Source: Lingula anatina
Lineage: Eukaryota; Brachiopoda; Lingulata; Lingulida; Lingulidae
DNA: 64,000 nt
Direction of reading: 5' to 3'
NCBI RefSeq assembly: GCF_001039355.2
Contig: NW_019774291.1
Location: forward strand, 687,276 to 751,275
The translations under genes and the position numbers were made by a program. The notes beneath the pieces were generated by a model that was not told the origin of the DNA, did no database searches, and saw only the letters and a program-made list of their open reading frames with translations. Below are positions 39,930-53,043 of the stretch, piece after piece (positions within the stretch are counted from its first letter, which is position 1; each line of letters starts with the position of its first letter).

Positions 39930-40773
39930 TTACAGTAATCTAGAGTGGTACTGTGCCACTTGCAGGTCATGCTTCACTCTATCAGCATCCAGTTGTCTGT
40001 AGTAAACATCATCCTCGTCCCTGTACAGCTGCTCCTGGAACTCCCTGATCTCTGTCTCCATCTTTTTTCTGAGTTCTCCTTTCATTTTTGACAAAACCTA
40101 TGAAAGAAAAGTTTAATATTTCACTGTACAACTGTATTAGTTACACACATGCCTAAAATCGAATGGTTTTACCCATATTGTACCCATAGCAAAGTTTTCA
40201 GTTTTTAATTGCAAAGTTGCAAACCTTTCAAAATTTCAGCAAGGTCATTTATAACAATAATAATAATAATAAATATAGTGCATATCAGTGCATATCATTA
40301 TAAATATGACAAACATTCAAAGCTCAAAAGTATGTTCATCAGTGACATATCAAAGATATAAAAATATGGCTACCTTTTCTTGGGCTTTTTCTCTGACTTG
40401 AAGTTCCTTTCTCTCCTTGGCCATAGACTCTGCTAACATTGCAAACTGGTCACGATAACTGTTTAAAATGTTAAGGATACATAATTTTTTTTCTTTGTAA
40501 AGCTATACTATAAATTTCTAAATAGTACAGTGCATCATATCTCATGCATTAAAAGATTCAATTTGTTATGTTTTTTTTTTCAATAGTGTATGCATACTGG
40601 CCAGCCCAGATTGAATAACAGAACTCACAAAATGGATACAAGTTTTCTAATGACTCAATTTCATTTTGCTGGAGCCTTGTTTTTACTTCTCTTTGCTCTT
40701 TGGCATAGCTGCGAAGGTCTCTCAATCTCTCTTTCTGAATTTCAAGACCCTCCTTGAAAAGTTTCTTGAAAAT
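39930..40773 (-). CDS. CEP95: CEP95, 3' end, H1 allele
   Basis: Three final exons are 40640-40773, 40374-40458 and 39930-40097 (stop codon at 39930-40932 counted from the low end as 39930-39932). They encode the C-terminal coiled coil ([20 protein letters not shown]..., then the DQFAMLAES and [14 protein letters not shown] segments) that matches vertebrate CEP95. The donor of 40640-40773 is GTATCC; this choice keeps the frame into the next exon. The upstream H1 exons are at 53114-62321, beyond two joins, and one exon in between (H2 47359-47511) is not present in the H1 contigs. Confidence 0.88.
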
Positions 40774-40795
40774 CTGAAAAAATGAAAACAAACTA

Positions 40796-40840
40796 GAGGA
40801 TCAGAGAGGCGATACCGCCTCCAAATATTGTACCACCAGC
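40796..40840. mobile_element. End of an H1-specific insertion in a CEP95 intron
   Basis: H1 and H2 agree up to about 40795 (47221 in H2) and then diverge. The H1 side shows GAGGCGATACCGCCTCC, itself a short palindrome, then ATTGTACCACCAGC up to the N. The same ATTGTACCACCAGC appears inverted at about 53089-53104, at the other H1 break. Element class unknown. Confidence 0.5.
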
Positions 40841-40841
40841 N
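40841..40841. other. Single-N join: H1 contig to H2 contig
   Basis: CEP95 intron sequence lies to the left. To the right, after about 84 bp of unmatched sequence, the antiporter intron restarts, matching 34741 onward. Confidence 0.85.
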
Positions 40842-40925
40842 GGCTTTTTTTTTTTTTTTTTTCGGAGAACGGGCGAAAATCCGTGCGCGCGCAGGATGTC
40901 ATCCATAAAATTAAAAAAGTGTGGC
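40842..40925. mobile_element. Unmatched H2 contig start with poly-T, probable repeat end
   Basis: A T-run of about 18 is followed by a CG-rich stretch (GTGCGCGCGCAGG) and CATAAAATTAAAAAAGTGTGG, none of which is in the H1 allele. An A-tail on the complementary strand would fit a retroposed or other interspersed repeat. Confidence 0.4.
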
Positions 40926-41063
40926 CTTACAGTATATAAATTCAGTAGATATTCCCTAAAAGTATCTGTGCCAAACATGTCATATATTTCATCCCAAGAA
41001 GTTGTCTAAAATTCCAAAATAAGTTTGAATTCTAAAGGCAAATCCTGAATTCATCCAATTTAC

Positions 41064-42232
41064 CTTAAAACTGCTGACCATTCTTGGTTAATATTCTTAG
41101 CCACATCTATGTAAGGAGTATTTTTCAGTGCAAAACCAATAACTAGCATGCCTGAAAAAAAAGTACAGATTACACTTGATACAAGAAAATTACAAATATG
41201 TAAAATTTGCACTCAAAAAAGAAAATTTAAACCAATATCTATGACTGATTTGCAAAAGAATATACAGAAGAAGAGAATTACCAGGAAATTGACAAAAATA
41301 TTGTTGTAGATACTCTTAATTGATACCAACAACAACAAAACAGCAATCAAATTATTTTTGTTAAAACAAACATTCAACAGCTCAAAAACACATCAATAAA
41401 ATTAAGCCTAACAACTATTTTGCCAAATGCTGAAGCTATACAATCTGTACTGTACTTGTATACCATTGGTAGGTCTCGACATGTAATTACACTTAAAAAG
41501 GTTTTAATTGTATTCACAAGTTCACTTCCTACAGTTTGGGTAGAAGTTAATTTTTGGCCATGTTAAAGAATTTTCTCTAGAATAGCCAGGCTATTGTTAA
41601 AGTTATCAATCTTAGTGTTATGGTAAAGATTGTATCCCTAAAGTACTGAGTACTGTATACCAGCTGATGTGAAAAGGGCCTATTCACAACCTACCTAACA
41701 ATGCTGGGAGATGAATAAGTTCCACAGCAGCCCCAGCAAGCAAACAACACACCACCAACACTACAAGTCCAAATATATTGCCTTTTGTTCCAGGTAAGGC
41801 TTGCTCTCCAGTGATCCCCCAGCAAACGGCCCAAAACAGCAACATGGCAAGAAAAATGGTTACAGCCTTTGCTAATTTACCATGTGGGGGACACATAAAG
41901 GCATAAGCACACCTTTGAGTCCTGGACCCTGATGCCCTATGTGGATGGTATTTTGTCATGCACGGCTGGCAAGTTCTAAAGCAACATTGTTTGATACTTG
42001 TATACAGTGATTTGCAACAATTTCTACAACATCCATGCACATTTTCCATTTTCAGGTGCTGCGGCAGCTCTTCATCTGTTGTATTATCACATTTTACTGT
42101 TTTTGAATTTTCTGCATCTAGGTCTGTTATGTCATCGAGTGTCTTTGGGGCATCTTTTGACAGCATATCTGTTGTTTCTGGAATATCTTCTTCCAACTCT
42201 TGACAAGCAGGGCCATTCTGTTCCCCATCCAT
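41064..42232 (-). CDS. SLC9B: NHA/SLC9B antiporter, H2 allele, N-terminal part
   Basis: The exons are 41695-42232 (with start codon) and 41064-41151. The first exon is 6 nt longer than in H1, giving two extra residues near residue 60, and carries several replacements in the cytosolic tail (for example QNCCIS in H1 against RNCCKS here). The transmembrane part is identical. The acidic and Cys-rich N terminus is therefore polymorphic while the membrane core is conserved. The rest of this allele is at 27643-30038, placed earlier in the window by the mis-ordered scaffold, with two to three middle exons lost in the gap. Confidence 0.88.
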
Positions 42233-42399
42233 TTCTGTTTCTTTTTTCTCTATTATTTCAACACAGTTTAATCACATGGATAATTTGTTCTTTTACTGGT
42301 GTATGCTGCTCTGTACATAGCATCTATAATGTCTTGGTCAGTATAAGATCAAATAACTGAAACAGAAATTAATAAACATAGTCAGGTTAAGGCAGACTG

Positions 42400-42520
42400 C
42401 TTTGTTGGGGGCATCTCAATAGCCCGAAGGTTCACTGGTCCGAAAATGTTTTTCGTTTCACTGGTCCATAATGTTTTTGGACCAGTGAACCTTCGGGCTA
42501 TTGAGATGCCCCCAACAAAG
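42400..42520. repeat. Perfect 42-bp palindrome with 37-bp spacer (H2 only)
   Basis: The left arm 42400-42441 and right arm 42479-42520 are exact reverse complements. H1 at the equivalent place (about 36199-36290) has the left arm but no matching right arm. Both alleles sit in a repeat rich in GGTTCACTGGTCCGAA/GAACCTTCGGACTATTGAA-type units. Confidence 0.9.
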
Positions 42521-43558
42521 CATCATGAACCTTTGGATCATCGAACCTTCGGACTATTGAACCTTCTGATGTTTGCTACGGCCCCGCTTTGTATACTGGT
42601 AGCCATTTACATGATTTTTTCCATATTGACAAATCTTGTAGGGCTAGACCCTGATTTATGTATGCCCAAAATGATCCCTGATATGACAAAAAAGCATTTG
42701 GGCACACATACTAAAGAAAAACAAAAATTGCTCTTCGTCGCAAATTGTAATGGGTGACGAAAACGGGTTGTTGTGTGTTACTATCATTTACGTTTTCAAC
42801 TTCAGTACAAAGTATTATCTCCCATACACGTAAACTATACATATCGTTCAATTTCGGATTTAAATACCTGAAATACAGTTTGCTTTTCATAAAACAACTT
42901 GTAAGGAAACCCTGTCATCTGAGTGTGTAATCACAGATGTTATGACCCAATCCTGTTTCCTTTCCTCCAGACTCGCAAGACAACGAAACCACAGCTAGTT
43001 TCATATCCCCATTCAGGTTCGACCCATGGGCTTTGCATAAATAGTGGAGATTTCCATTGATGACGTAATGACCGGTGACATGAATATTAAATGAGACTAA
43101 TTAAATTAAATGAGCCGTACCCGGTCCCCACTTTTCAGCGTGTAACTCACAAAATATGACTTCATATTTGTCATTGCTGTTTAACCGCCGATTCAGGATC
43201 GCAGTGAGCTTTCCCAACTCCGTGAAGTTAAGTGTACTAGCTCTTCCCTGATAATTTTATATGTGTTTAATGTTACATTTTTCAAACTTAATGAATATGA
43301 AACAAAATTCAATGTTCATTATAAACACAGGGCATGCACGCAAGAGATGATTTCATGTCGTCACTGTTTAACTGCTGATTTAGGATCGCAGCATGCTTTC
43401 CCAACTCTGTGAAGTTAAGTGTACTTTTTCCTAATAATTTTTGTATGTGTTTAATGTTACGTACATTTTCCAAAATTTATGAATATAAAGCAAAATATGA
43501 TTAATATTCTAAGCAGAGAGTGTGCTCACAAGGTTGGCGCCATGTTGCCCATGTCCAA

Positions 43559-43773
43559 GGCTGTATTCCCAGTGCTTTTAGATCGATCTATCCCCGCATG
43601 GGAGTCTCACTAGATTACTGTCAGATAATCCGGCTTAAATGTCCGTCCCGCCTACTACAAGCTGTAAGGGGGTAATTAACTTTTGTGTCCGCCCGGCTGA
43701 TAGCTATTTAGCATGAACCCCCAGGGAGTTAGGTTGATCTAAAGTAGATCGATCTAATCTCTGGAAATGGGGT
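43559..43773. mobile_element. 214-bp inverted-repeat element, copy 3, H2 allele
   Basis: Allelic to 37344-37558. Flanked by CCAA at 43555-43558 and 43774-43777. Confidence 0.83.
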
Positions 43774-44000
43774 CCAAGTGTTGTTACCCAGTATCGTGGA
43801 TGTTGCAAGTTAAATACCAGCAGATCGACACATAGTAGGCAAATAACAAAAAAAACTAAATAAAAATTTAGGTTATAATCCATACAAATTCTATGTGAAG
43901 ATCACATTTAAAAGGATAAAACAACTGATTAAAAATCCAACTGGTCACTACCGGCGCACTGCACCTGTAACTGTCAACTACTCGTCGATCTCTGGTCGTC

Positions 44001-44234
44001 CGGTGAGACTGAAATGCGCAATACACCGCAATACAGCGCAACACAGTGCAATACACTTCAAAAATCAAATCCAGTTGCAATTACACTAAAGAAATGACCA
44101 TTCCCAGCAAAGTAGGGTGATATAAAAACAACCTATATTACTAGGTAAGGAATATCGTTGATATAACTTAAAGGGTTTGCTTCATGCCGTCAGAATGGCC
44201 TGAACGGAACATATTCTTCGGAAAACATGCCCAA
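44001..44234. mobile_element. H2-specific insertion, incompletely assembled
   Basis: H1 and H2 agree up to 44000 and again after the N at 44235. In between H2 has at least 234 bp not found in H1, beginning with four 10-bp units of GCAATACACC type (44018-44057). The class of insertion is not clear. Confidence 0.6.
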
Positions 44235-44235
44235 N
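44235..44235. other. Single-N join inside the H2 contig
   Basis: Unlike the other joins, both sides belong to H2. The N marks an unassembled part of the H2-specific insertion. Confidence 0.75.
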
Positions 44236-46377
44236 TCTGCTACCGTGCATCTGTGCCACGCTTCATACCTTTGTCATGATTAAACAGTAGTGAGAAAACA
44301 GAATTGCAGTTAAAAGTCTTCTTTATGGATTGCTGTTGATATTTTTAAAAGAAGATTTAAATCGTAAGAAGCAGAAGCCAAGCAGAGGACGACGGCTATG
44401 CCTATGGTAACGGGAACGTTCGATTTTAGCCACACCACACCGGGCAAAAGAAACGATCTTGGAAAAGACTGTCAAGACGCACCTGCAACAAACAAAACAT
44501 ATGGAAGCTGTCAATTACCTTATCTTCCCCGTGTGGTAATTCGTTCACGTTAAAAAGTCGAAGACTGCTATCAATATTTTTTTATCCTTTTTAAAGCTAG
44601 CTTCTGTATAGGTGGCGCTGGAGATCAGTAGGAACCAATACACACCTTTAGAGCATAAGAGCTACATTCGTCTTTGATCCATCATACACTTATTTTCCTG
44701 CTAACAAACGCTAATGGTATTTAACTAACTATTAGTACTTGACCTGCTTTGCAGATTTTTAAAGGTTCACTGGTTTTCAATAAGACTGCATTTCCATAGA
44801 AATTATCAAGTTATCACATCTAATTATTATTAACGCCGCAGTCCCATTTTGGACAGCGTCCAATGCTGGACATTTCGTATTATTTTCCCGATGTTTCCCC
44901 TATTGCTTAATCTACTTGATGGGATAAAGCGAACACTACCTTTTTCTGTCACACGAGCAAAATATTGCCTTTTGAACTTCAATGTAAAAACGAAAACTGA
45001 CAGTGCGAGTGGCATGAAAATTGCGTGGTTGCCCAGTCCCATATGACAAAGCTTGCTCTGACAGAAATTCAGTTTTCGGGGAAAAAGCCATTAGTTGATT
45101 GATTTCATCTACGTCTGTGTATATCTCGTCACAACTCGTGGCATCATCAAACCGGTCAGTCAACAGGTCAACTTGGAAAATTCTGCAACGCACCCGCACG
45201 CGATTTGAAATCAGTGATGTTAGGCCTATATATTTACGTACTTAATAATTAGATGTCAAGATTTAAGGAATTGAAATGGCGTAGTATTGTAAACTTATGG
45301 CTCGTCTTAACCACTTTTTTTTTATTTGAAGTGATTTACGTCGCAGGAGCTGTTCGGCGTGAACGCGACGGGCATGAGAGTGGCTGAGGGTGTTAACTTC
45401 TTGCTTGCGCGGCAGTCGTGGTTGTGTTGTTAGTCGCAACACTCAAACACGTCTTTGGAAATTTCAAAAACACAAATGTGTTTTCGTGGTTATTTATTAC
45501 CACCTCTTTACTGAATGTAACTGAACGAAGTTTTCATAGGGAGTGTGCGAGTAGGTCTCAACCGATCCATCGACTAGTAAATTTACCTACCAGCACAATT
45601 CATGCGTTAGCAACTTCTCTGGTATTTTAGACGAGTAAAACGAATTCGCCCAATGGGTTATTTACTGTGCATTAAATCCTAGTTTGGATTAATTGGGTCC
45701 AAAATGCTAGTAAACAGGGGCAGGTACCGGATTTCAGACTGGTGCAACCAACATGAAAGATAGAACTCCTGCAATCTGATAATAGTACTGACAAAATTTT
45801 TGAGTGCCCGCAAATGAAATCATTAAAATAATGCAGGCACAGAAATAACTTCAATATTTTTGTAACGGCTATGACACGGCCAGCCACAGGTACATGTTAT
45901 TAGAATATTATCTGACACTTAAACTGTCTCCATAAATAAAGAGTCAGAGATAACTGAAGTTATAGCCAATAGTTTATTGAGGCAAATCGCCATGCTTTTC
46001 ACCAAACTTTTAAACCTGCTGTAGTAAAAAACGCTATTTCTAATTAAACAGCACCCAAATTTTGATTAGAAAAGGACTTGGTAGAACTGTCAAAGAATTG
46101 CAAAATGTTTACATTCACTTTTGGAAATAGCAAAAGTTAAAGTTTCTTTCATAAATCTCTTCTTAAGAGCCCACTGTCACTTATCCATCCATTGAACCAA
46201 TGAACAATAATTTGTCTCCAATCAAATTATAACATCCATTCCTAAAGATTTTTCAGGGGAATTACTGGTAAAGTACTTTCATCATCAATACACAAATGTA
46301 AAAGACAAAGACAGGTAATGACAGTATTTGATCATAAACCCCAATTTGGCTGAGGTTGGGTCTAGGAAAAGAATAGT

Positions 46378-49300
46378 TTACAGTAATCTAGAGTGGTACT
46401 GTGCCACTTGCAGGTCATGCTTCACTCTGTCAGCATCCAGCTGTCTGTAGTAAACATCATCCTCATCCCTGTACAGCTGCTCCTGGAACTCCCTTATCTC
46501 CGTCTCCATCTTTTTTCTGAGTTCTCCTTTCATTTTTGACAAAACCTATGAAAGAAAAGTTTAATATTTCACTGTACAACTGTATTAGTTACACACATGC
46601 CTAAAATCGAATGGTTTTACCCATATTGTACCCATAGCAAAGTTTTCAGTTTTTAATTGCAAAGTTGCAAACCTTTCAAATTTTCAGCAAGGCCATTTAT
46701 AACAATAATAATAATAAAGATAGTGCATATCATTATAAATATGACAAACATTCATATCTTAAAAGTATGTTCATCAGTGACATATCAAAGACATAATAAT
46801 ATGTCTACCTTTTCTTGGGCTTTTTCTCTGACTTGAAGTTCCTTTCTCTCCTTGGCCATAGACTCTGCTAACATTGCAAACTGGTCATGATAACTGTTTA
46901 AAATGTTAAGGATACATGATTTTTTTTTTCTTTGTAAAGCTATGCTATAAATTTCTAAATAGTACAGTACATCATATCTCATGCATTAAATTAGATTCAA
47001 TTTGCTATGTTTTTTTAATGGTGTATGCCAGCCCAGATTGAATAACAGAACTCACAAAATGGATACAAGTTTTCTAATGACTCAATTTCATTTTGCTGGA
47101 GCCTTGTTTTTACTTCTCTTTGCTCTTTGGCATAGCTGCGAAGGTCTCTCAATCTCTCTTTCTGAATTTCAAGACCCTCCTTGAAAAGTTTCTTGAAAAT
47201 CTGAAAAAATGAAAACAAATAATATCTCTCATTTAAAAAGTTCGAAAAAGGTAGGTCACAGAAAAATGAGTACAAGAGCTTGAAACAAAGGGGTTACATA
47301 TGGCATACCAATGCATAAAATGAACTATTTTCCATAAAAATAAAGAAAATAAGATTACCATTTCTTCTTTTGTTCTTTTCTTCAACATTCTGGATCTCAT
47401 GCGAACTTGGTAGTCATCATAATACCTTCTTGCTCTTGCAGATTGCATTCGTTTTTCTCTGATCTTAGCCTTCATAGCTTGTTCATGTGCTCTTCTTTCC
47501 TTAACCTCTTGCTGAAAAAAAGATATGTACAACATGGTAACTTTTAATTACAATAAGTGAAGAATGCTTCAGTGTCACCTGCTGGTCAGGAATGATGCAT
47601 GTGATTAATTCACAAGAAATATATACCACCATGTAAAGCTTACATTCAGATTTGGAATAATTCATTTAATAAAATATTTAAATTTCTCACTCCAAAATAA
47701 TGAGGACAATATGGATGTACTTAAGTATTCAGAGTTCATCAATCGTACCATCTTTTGGTTATGAGAAAGTTCCTTTTTCATGATGTTCATCAAAACTTCT
47801 TGTCGTCTCTTTGCTTCTTCATACTTGGAAAAAAATATAACATAAATATCTTCACAACTGCTACAAATCATTTTCTTCATAAAGTAATACTTCACGAATG
47901 GAAACAACACTTTTTTATAAGTTGACAAGAAAGTATTACTTGTTTTTCTTAAAATAAATAAATAAATAAAACTGTCCTTTACCTGAGCCTGCGCAGCAGA
48001 TTTTTTCCTCTTGACCTCTTGTGCTGCTTTACTCAGCTGCTCTACTTGTCTGTAACTCTTCTTCCACACATCATGGATTGTGTGTTCAGACAGATGGATG
48101 AAGGGAAACTCTTCCAACATGAAGGGCAGAATATTATCTTCACCAACCCTGACTGGAATGGCAAATGTGCTTGATTTTAAGGTGAATTTTAGGATACAAG
48201 GTACACAAATGTCATCAGCGCACAGTATAACAGAGGATTTCCCTGAATAACAATCTGTTCATTTGATGATGCAATTTAAGTCAATTTCTATTTTGAATCA
48301 GGCAGTGTTCAAGCACTTCTAAAAAAAGAACCAAAAGTTTAAATAAGACACTTATGTAAACAAACTCATTAACTTGAAACAATTTCCTCAAAAATAGAAA
48401 ATAATCTAATCTTTTATGTTATATATCAACTTGACTAACTGCAGAATGTACTCACGAGGGTGTCTTCTGCCAAAATCAGGACTGCATGATGCACTTCTTT
48501 TTCTGCTTTTCTTTCCCAGCCCCTTACTGGAAGGTCTACCTCTACTTTCTCCTCCAACCACAGATGCTGTGTACTTTTTACTGGGTTTGTACTTTGAGAT
48601 TTGGGGACCTATTAGCACCCCTTTTCTGTAGACTCTTTCTTTTTCTGCGGTTTTCTTCTTCATAACTTTCATTTTGTGGCCCATTACATCCTTGAACTCA
48701 TCAAGGTCTTGTCGATATTGGCTATCTAAAATCTGAAAATCAAAGCTGAGACTATAAGTGAGGAATGATGATTTGAGTGTTCTAAATGCTCTCAGATTCA
48801 GATAATTCCTTTAATTATTCATCTTGAATAAACTCTGAGTAAGAATTATATTGACATAAAGATTATGGTTTTTGAAAAAAGAAAAAAAAAATAGTGGTCT
48901 CTTATCATGTCTTGTTAAAGCACAATTTACAAATGAGTTTTTTTTTTAACCATTTGTTGAAGTATAACATTTTAGAGTGAGCTAAGACTATGGAACGAAT
49001 ATCACGTTTTATCTTTTCACTCCTTCCTTACCCTTGTTCTAGTCCTTTGCAAATTGTCCTCATCTAAAATCCTACTCCTAATCCTGGCATGTGCATCTGC
49101 CCCTGAACTTAGACGGCTGTCCTGAAAACGAACTTTCTTGGATGTTGGACGCAGGGGACTGAGGTCATCAGTGGCAAATTCCCTGAATAATCATTAATGG
49201 AGAACCTTATTGATATCAACTTTAATTTCAATAGATACATCACTTTAATTCATAATGTGAAGAATGGAATGCTTATCAAAATTACTTAAGGTGGTCACTT

Positions 49301-52300
49301 TATAACCTTTTTTTTAACCCCAGTTTTTTTTTTAATCTGAACCAGTCTCTTCTGTACTGTTCATTCTATACTACATGAGGGATTAAAAACTTTAGAAGCT
49401 ATGGGTAGGCACAATATAAATTGCTGATTGATTAATTTTTTGTCAACACATGTTCAAATGATTTGTGAGGACTTTAAAAAGAAAACAAAAATTCAATATT
49501 TATTTTTTGGCATATACAGCCAGTATTCATTAAAAAAAATAAAAATAAAAATGTGACTCTTTGCACTGTTTAAATCTTCCATATATACCTTTCTTTAGCT
49601 GACTCTCTGTAGTCCAAAAAACTGTCACTATGCTGAGACAGTTCATCATCACTCAGGTACTTCTCATCCCTGTTGGGATTAACTCTTGGGGAGATGTTCT
49701 CGATATTCTCTTTCTCTTTAAGATATCTCTGCAAGTCTTGGTGCATTTGGTTTTCTCTTCGTCTATAAAATAATGATAAATGATACCACAATGTATTTTT
49801 GTCACAATGCCTGACACAGGCATTCTGTACAGAAACATAGATTATTTACAATCCAGTCTTTAAACCTTGTGAAAAGACTACAGTCATTTGAACATCATTT
49901 CACTTATGGCTAGCTAATATGCCTTTATAATGGCTTCAGCACAGTTGTAACAAAAACATTTAATACAACCCAAGTTCTTATAAAAATATCTCCACTAAGT
50001 CATGTTTTTAATATTTGCATAACAAATTTGTACACTTAACCTAATTAGCAATGAAACAACTTTTTTTAAATATTATGGCAAACTTATTAAACATTAGGTA
50101 TCTCATATAAACTGCCAACTATGCACAGCAATGTTTTTGCATTCCATATCAACCCTGAGATCTAGGCAAGCACTAAGAAGCATACCAGTCAAAAATATAT
50201 GACTGCTGAAGGCCAACTATGAGCCACTGGAAGGTTGGCAACACACAGTCTACTTTAAAATTGCCAAAAATGTGGACCAAATATAAAGAGGATAAATCTT
50301 TACAATACATACTTTCCCACTTCTGTCCGGACAGTTGCATGCATCCCTCTATCTGTCGGCTTATATGGATCATCAGTAGATCTCTCAGCAAGAGAGGAAA
50401 CTTTTCTCTTGGGCTTTCTCCACTTTGCATCTTCTCTCTGTGACGCATTTTTCACCTCAATGGACTCTCTAAGAATTTTGTTTGATTCTTTGCGTAACTG
50501 GACTGTTGTTCTATGTAGGTCCTTGAGTGACTGACTGTAATGCATGTAATACAGCCTTATTTCCTGAACACATACAACTGAATTATTTCTTTAAAATTCC
50601 AAGGTACAATAATAATATAACTTCTATAACAAGCATTGCAAACTGATGTGTTGAGATTCTTTTAATCTAATGACAGTTAAGACTAATGTCAGCCAGTCAG
50701 TCTACGTAACATGGCTTGCCAATAGTGATAGATTTCTCAACAAATTCACATACCTTTTATAAATCTTGTCTTTTACTATCATACAAAGAATCCTGTATAT
50801 CAACATTTTAAATTATGATATTTTAACAGTTAACTTGAAATAAAAAATTCTCTTGATACCCTAATCTATCAGGTACATCAATGACTGGACTCTTAATGGG
50901 ACTTTTACGAACTGCATCTCGAGACATGTGAACCGTGTCTGCCATCAGATTTTCCAGGTTGTCATAAGTATGGGAACTTGAAGGGCCAGGTTTTGAATAT
51001 AAAGTATCTCTAAAAAAAAAAAGAGATGAACAAAACATGTACAGCTCTCAACACTGCTATGAGTTGTACCTGTACAAAAACTGCATATATCAAACGTAGT
51101 TTTGATACATGGAGTTCAATAAATACATATAATGCTTCTTACTGGTTACTTATTATTGTTATACATTTGTCATACAGTTACTGACATGTGCTAAGCAACA
51201 TCCTGATGATAGGACAAATTAGTTTTGGAAAAAAAATAAAAGCACTGGAAAAAAGACTGGGACCATGAGATGAGTTTATTTTACATCATGTGTGATCAGG
51301 AATCACTTCATCAGTGTCCATATCTTACCTCTCAGCTGTAGTGGCTATTGGAATAGTAGAACCATAAAGTCTAGGGGCAGTTCCTGGTCAGAAAAAAATC
51401 AATTCTAGATAACATGGAAATGATAATGTCACATAACTCTTTCATAACCAAAACACCTCACCTTTCTTTTAATTATGTCATACTTAACTTAAATAGAACC
51501 ATCTCTTACAGTCTGTTTTACAGAAAATGCTGGACCTCTTGAATATTAGGAGTTCAAGACTTCAGAGTAATTGTCTTACTTGAAACCACTGACTAGTACA
51601 TGTGGAAGTTAAATATTTAGTATGACACAATAAGTTCTTAAATGGCACTGTAGGAGGATCGTTAGGTCTATAACTGCAGAAATATCAAGGAAACCTAATG
51701 TTAAACATATTTAGGTAGATTCTTGTAGACATTTATAAATCCATTACAATTTCATCATATTGTAGCCAGTTACGAGTACTCACATATATTTTAGTCAAAT
51801 TGCGACTGACTTCAGTCTTCATGCAGTAGATGTCACAATGAAGACTAAAGAAGTGGCGCAAAAATTTGACAAAGAAAAAAAATACATGTACTAAATGTAA
51901 CCGTCTGTGAAATGTTAAAAAATAAAAATCAATATAATGTTTATTTAGAGTATAAACCATAGAGTAATAGTAACTACTTTACCTGTACTGTTTGGCATGA
52001 AAGACCTTTCAGTGTCTCTCCTTGTTGACAATGGCATAGAAGCTGATAGTGAGGGTACAGCAGGACCTTCAGGGAAAAAAAGGATTCAAAGTCCTTTTAG
52101 AAACAAATACCTGTGAATTCAGAAGTATGTACCACATGCTGAGTTAAAAAAATTAAGAAGATGATATGCATCTTATATGAAGCTCAGAGTAGATAAATGT
52201 AGAAAGTGACAAATAAATCTGAATTAAGCCAAGAATATAGTATTTTGCATTTACATGATTTACTTTGAAACTGGTAAGACCAGTGTATTTAACTAGATGT

Positions 52301-53042
52301 CTTTTTTGCCAGTCTCACAAAGTTAAAAACAATATTATGGAGACAATCATGAAACTCTCCTTTGAACTAACCTTTCCTCTGTTCACTGGGAACATAATAA
52401 TGGTACAAGTGATGAGTGAAAGTTTTCTCTGTATTTTCAACACCATCAGATCTTTTCTCTGTCTTTTCAGTCTCTAAATGCCCTGCAGGGGGCGAGTCTG
52501 GTTTTGGCCTAAGCCCTAAATCTCCAAAGTCTCTAAAAGCTTGAGGCTGTTTAGAAGTATCTGGAACCTTTGGGGGTGAAACTACAGGGCTGTCTTTAGG
52601 ATCCTATGGAAATTTTCAAAAAAAAAAAAAAAAAAAAAAATGCTTTTTTTCAGCTAGATTTAAATGTTTAAAATGTATAGATACATGGGTTGTAATACAA
52701 AACAGGACAATCAACTAAAAAAAAACTCTAGACTAAAAACACCATAAGATCTTGTGATAGTATGCAGATAAGAATCCCTTGAGACATTAAAATTTTTCAT
52801 TACAACATATATATTACCAATGTTGCAAAAAAGCAACAGATTGTAGACCAATTCCCTGTATCTATAGAGGCTACAGAACTTGAAACTGTTACCTTTGCAG
52901 GAAAAAAACCATCTCTCTGTCTATCCATCCTTCCTTCACTGTGAACCAATCTGCTTCTGTTTTTTTCTGTTGTAGTTGACGCCGTTGTTACTGTGGAAGT
53001 AGGGGCTGTTGTTCTTACTTTCCTTTCAGGGAAGGACTGAGC
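46378..53042 (-). CDS. CEP95: CEP95, H2 allele, middle and 3' exons
   Basis: Exons in transcript order are 52893-53042 (cut by the join), 52372-52603, 51983-52066, 51329-51383, 50860-51009, 50313-50555, 49589-49762, 49032-49182, 48456-48732, 47983-48152, 47749-47823, 47359-47511, 47067-47200, 46809-46893 and 46378-46545. Complete exons match H1 in length. This contig alone carries 47359-47511, a charged coiled-coil exon ([20 protein letters not shown]...) needed to keep the C-terminal coiled coil continuous. The region encodes the Ser-rich and basic linker, a conserved segment beginning [15 protein letters not shown], and the long C-terminal coiled coil. CEP95 localises to centrosomes and spindle poles in vertebrates. 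Confidence 0.9.
52619..52640. repeat. Poly-A run, H2
   Basis: About 22 A against about 9 in the H1 allele near 58020. Length-polymorphic homopolymer in a CEP95 intron. Confidence 0.8.
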
Positions 53043-53043
53043 N
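53043..53043. other. Single-N join: H2 contig to H1 contig
   Basis: The H2 sequence ends within a CEP95 exon (compare 58266-58627). The H1 sequence starts in an insertion and enters the CEP95 exon 53114-53188. Confidence 0.85.

Larger units (their letters stand above)
42521..46377. other. Intergenic region between antiporter and CEP95, H2
   Basis: Allelic to the H1 region ending at 39929. It contains the same tandem duplication (about 43170-43544), the same 214-bp element (43559-43773) and one H2-specific insertion (44001-44234). No gene supported. Confidence 0.6.

Noticed and set aside
47056-47066. GTGAGT donor 11 bp downstream for the CEP95 exon 47067-47200
   Set aside because: It looks stronger but puts the next exon out of frame; the GTATCC donor restores the conserved DQF segment.
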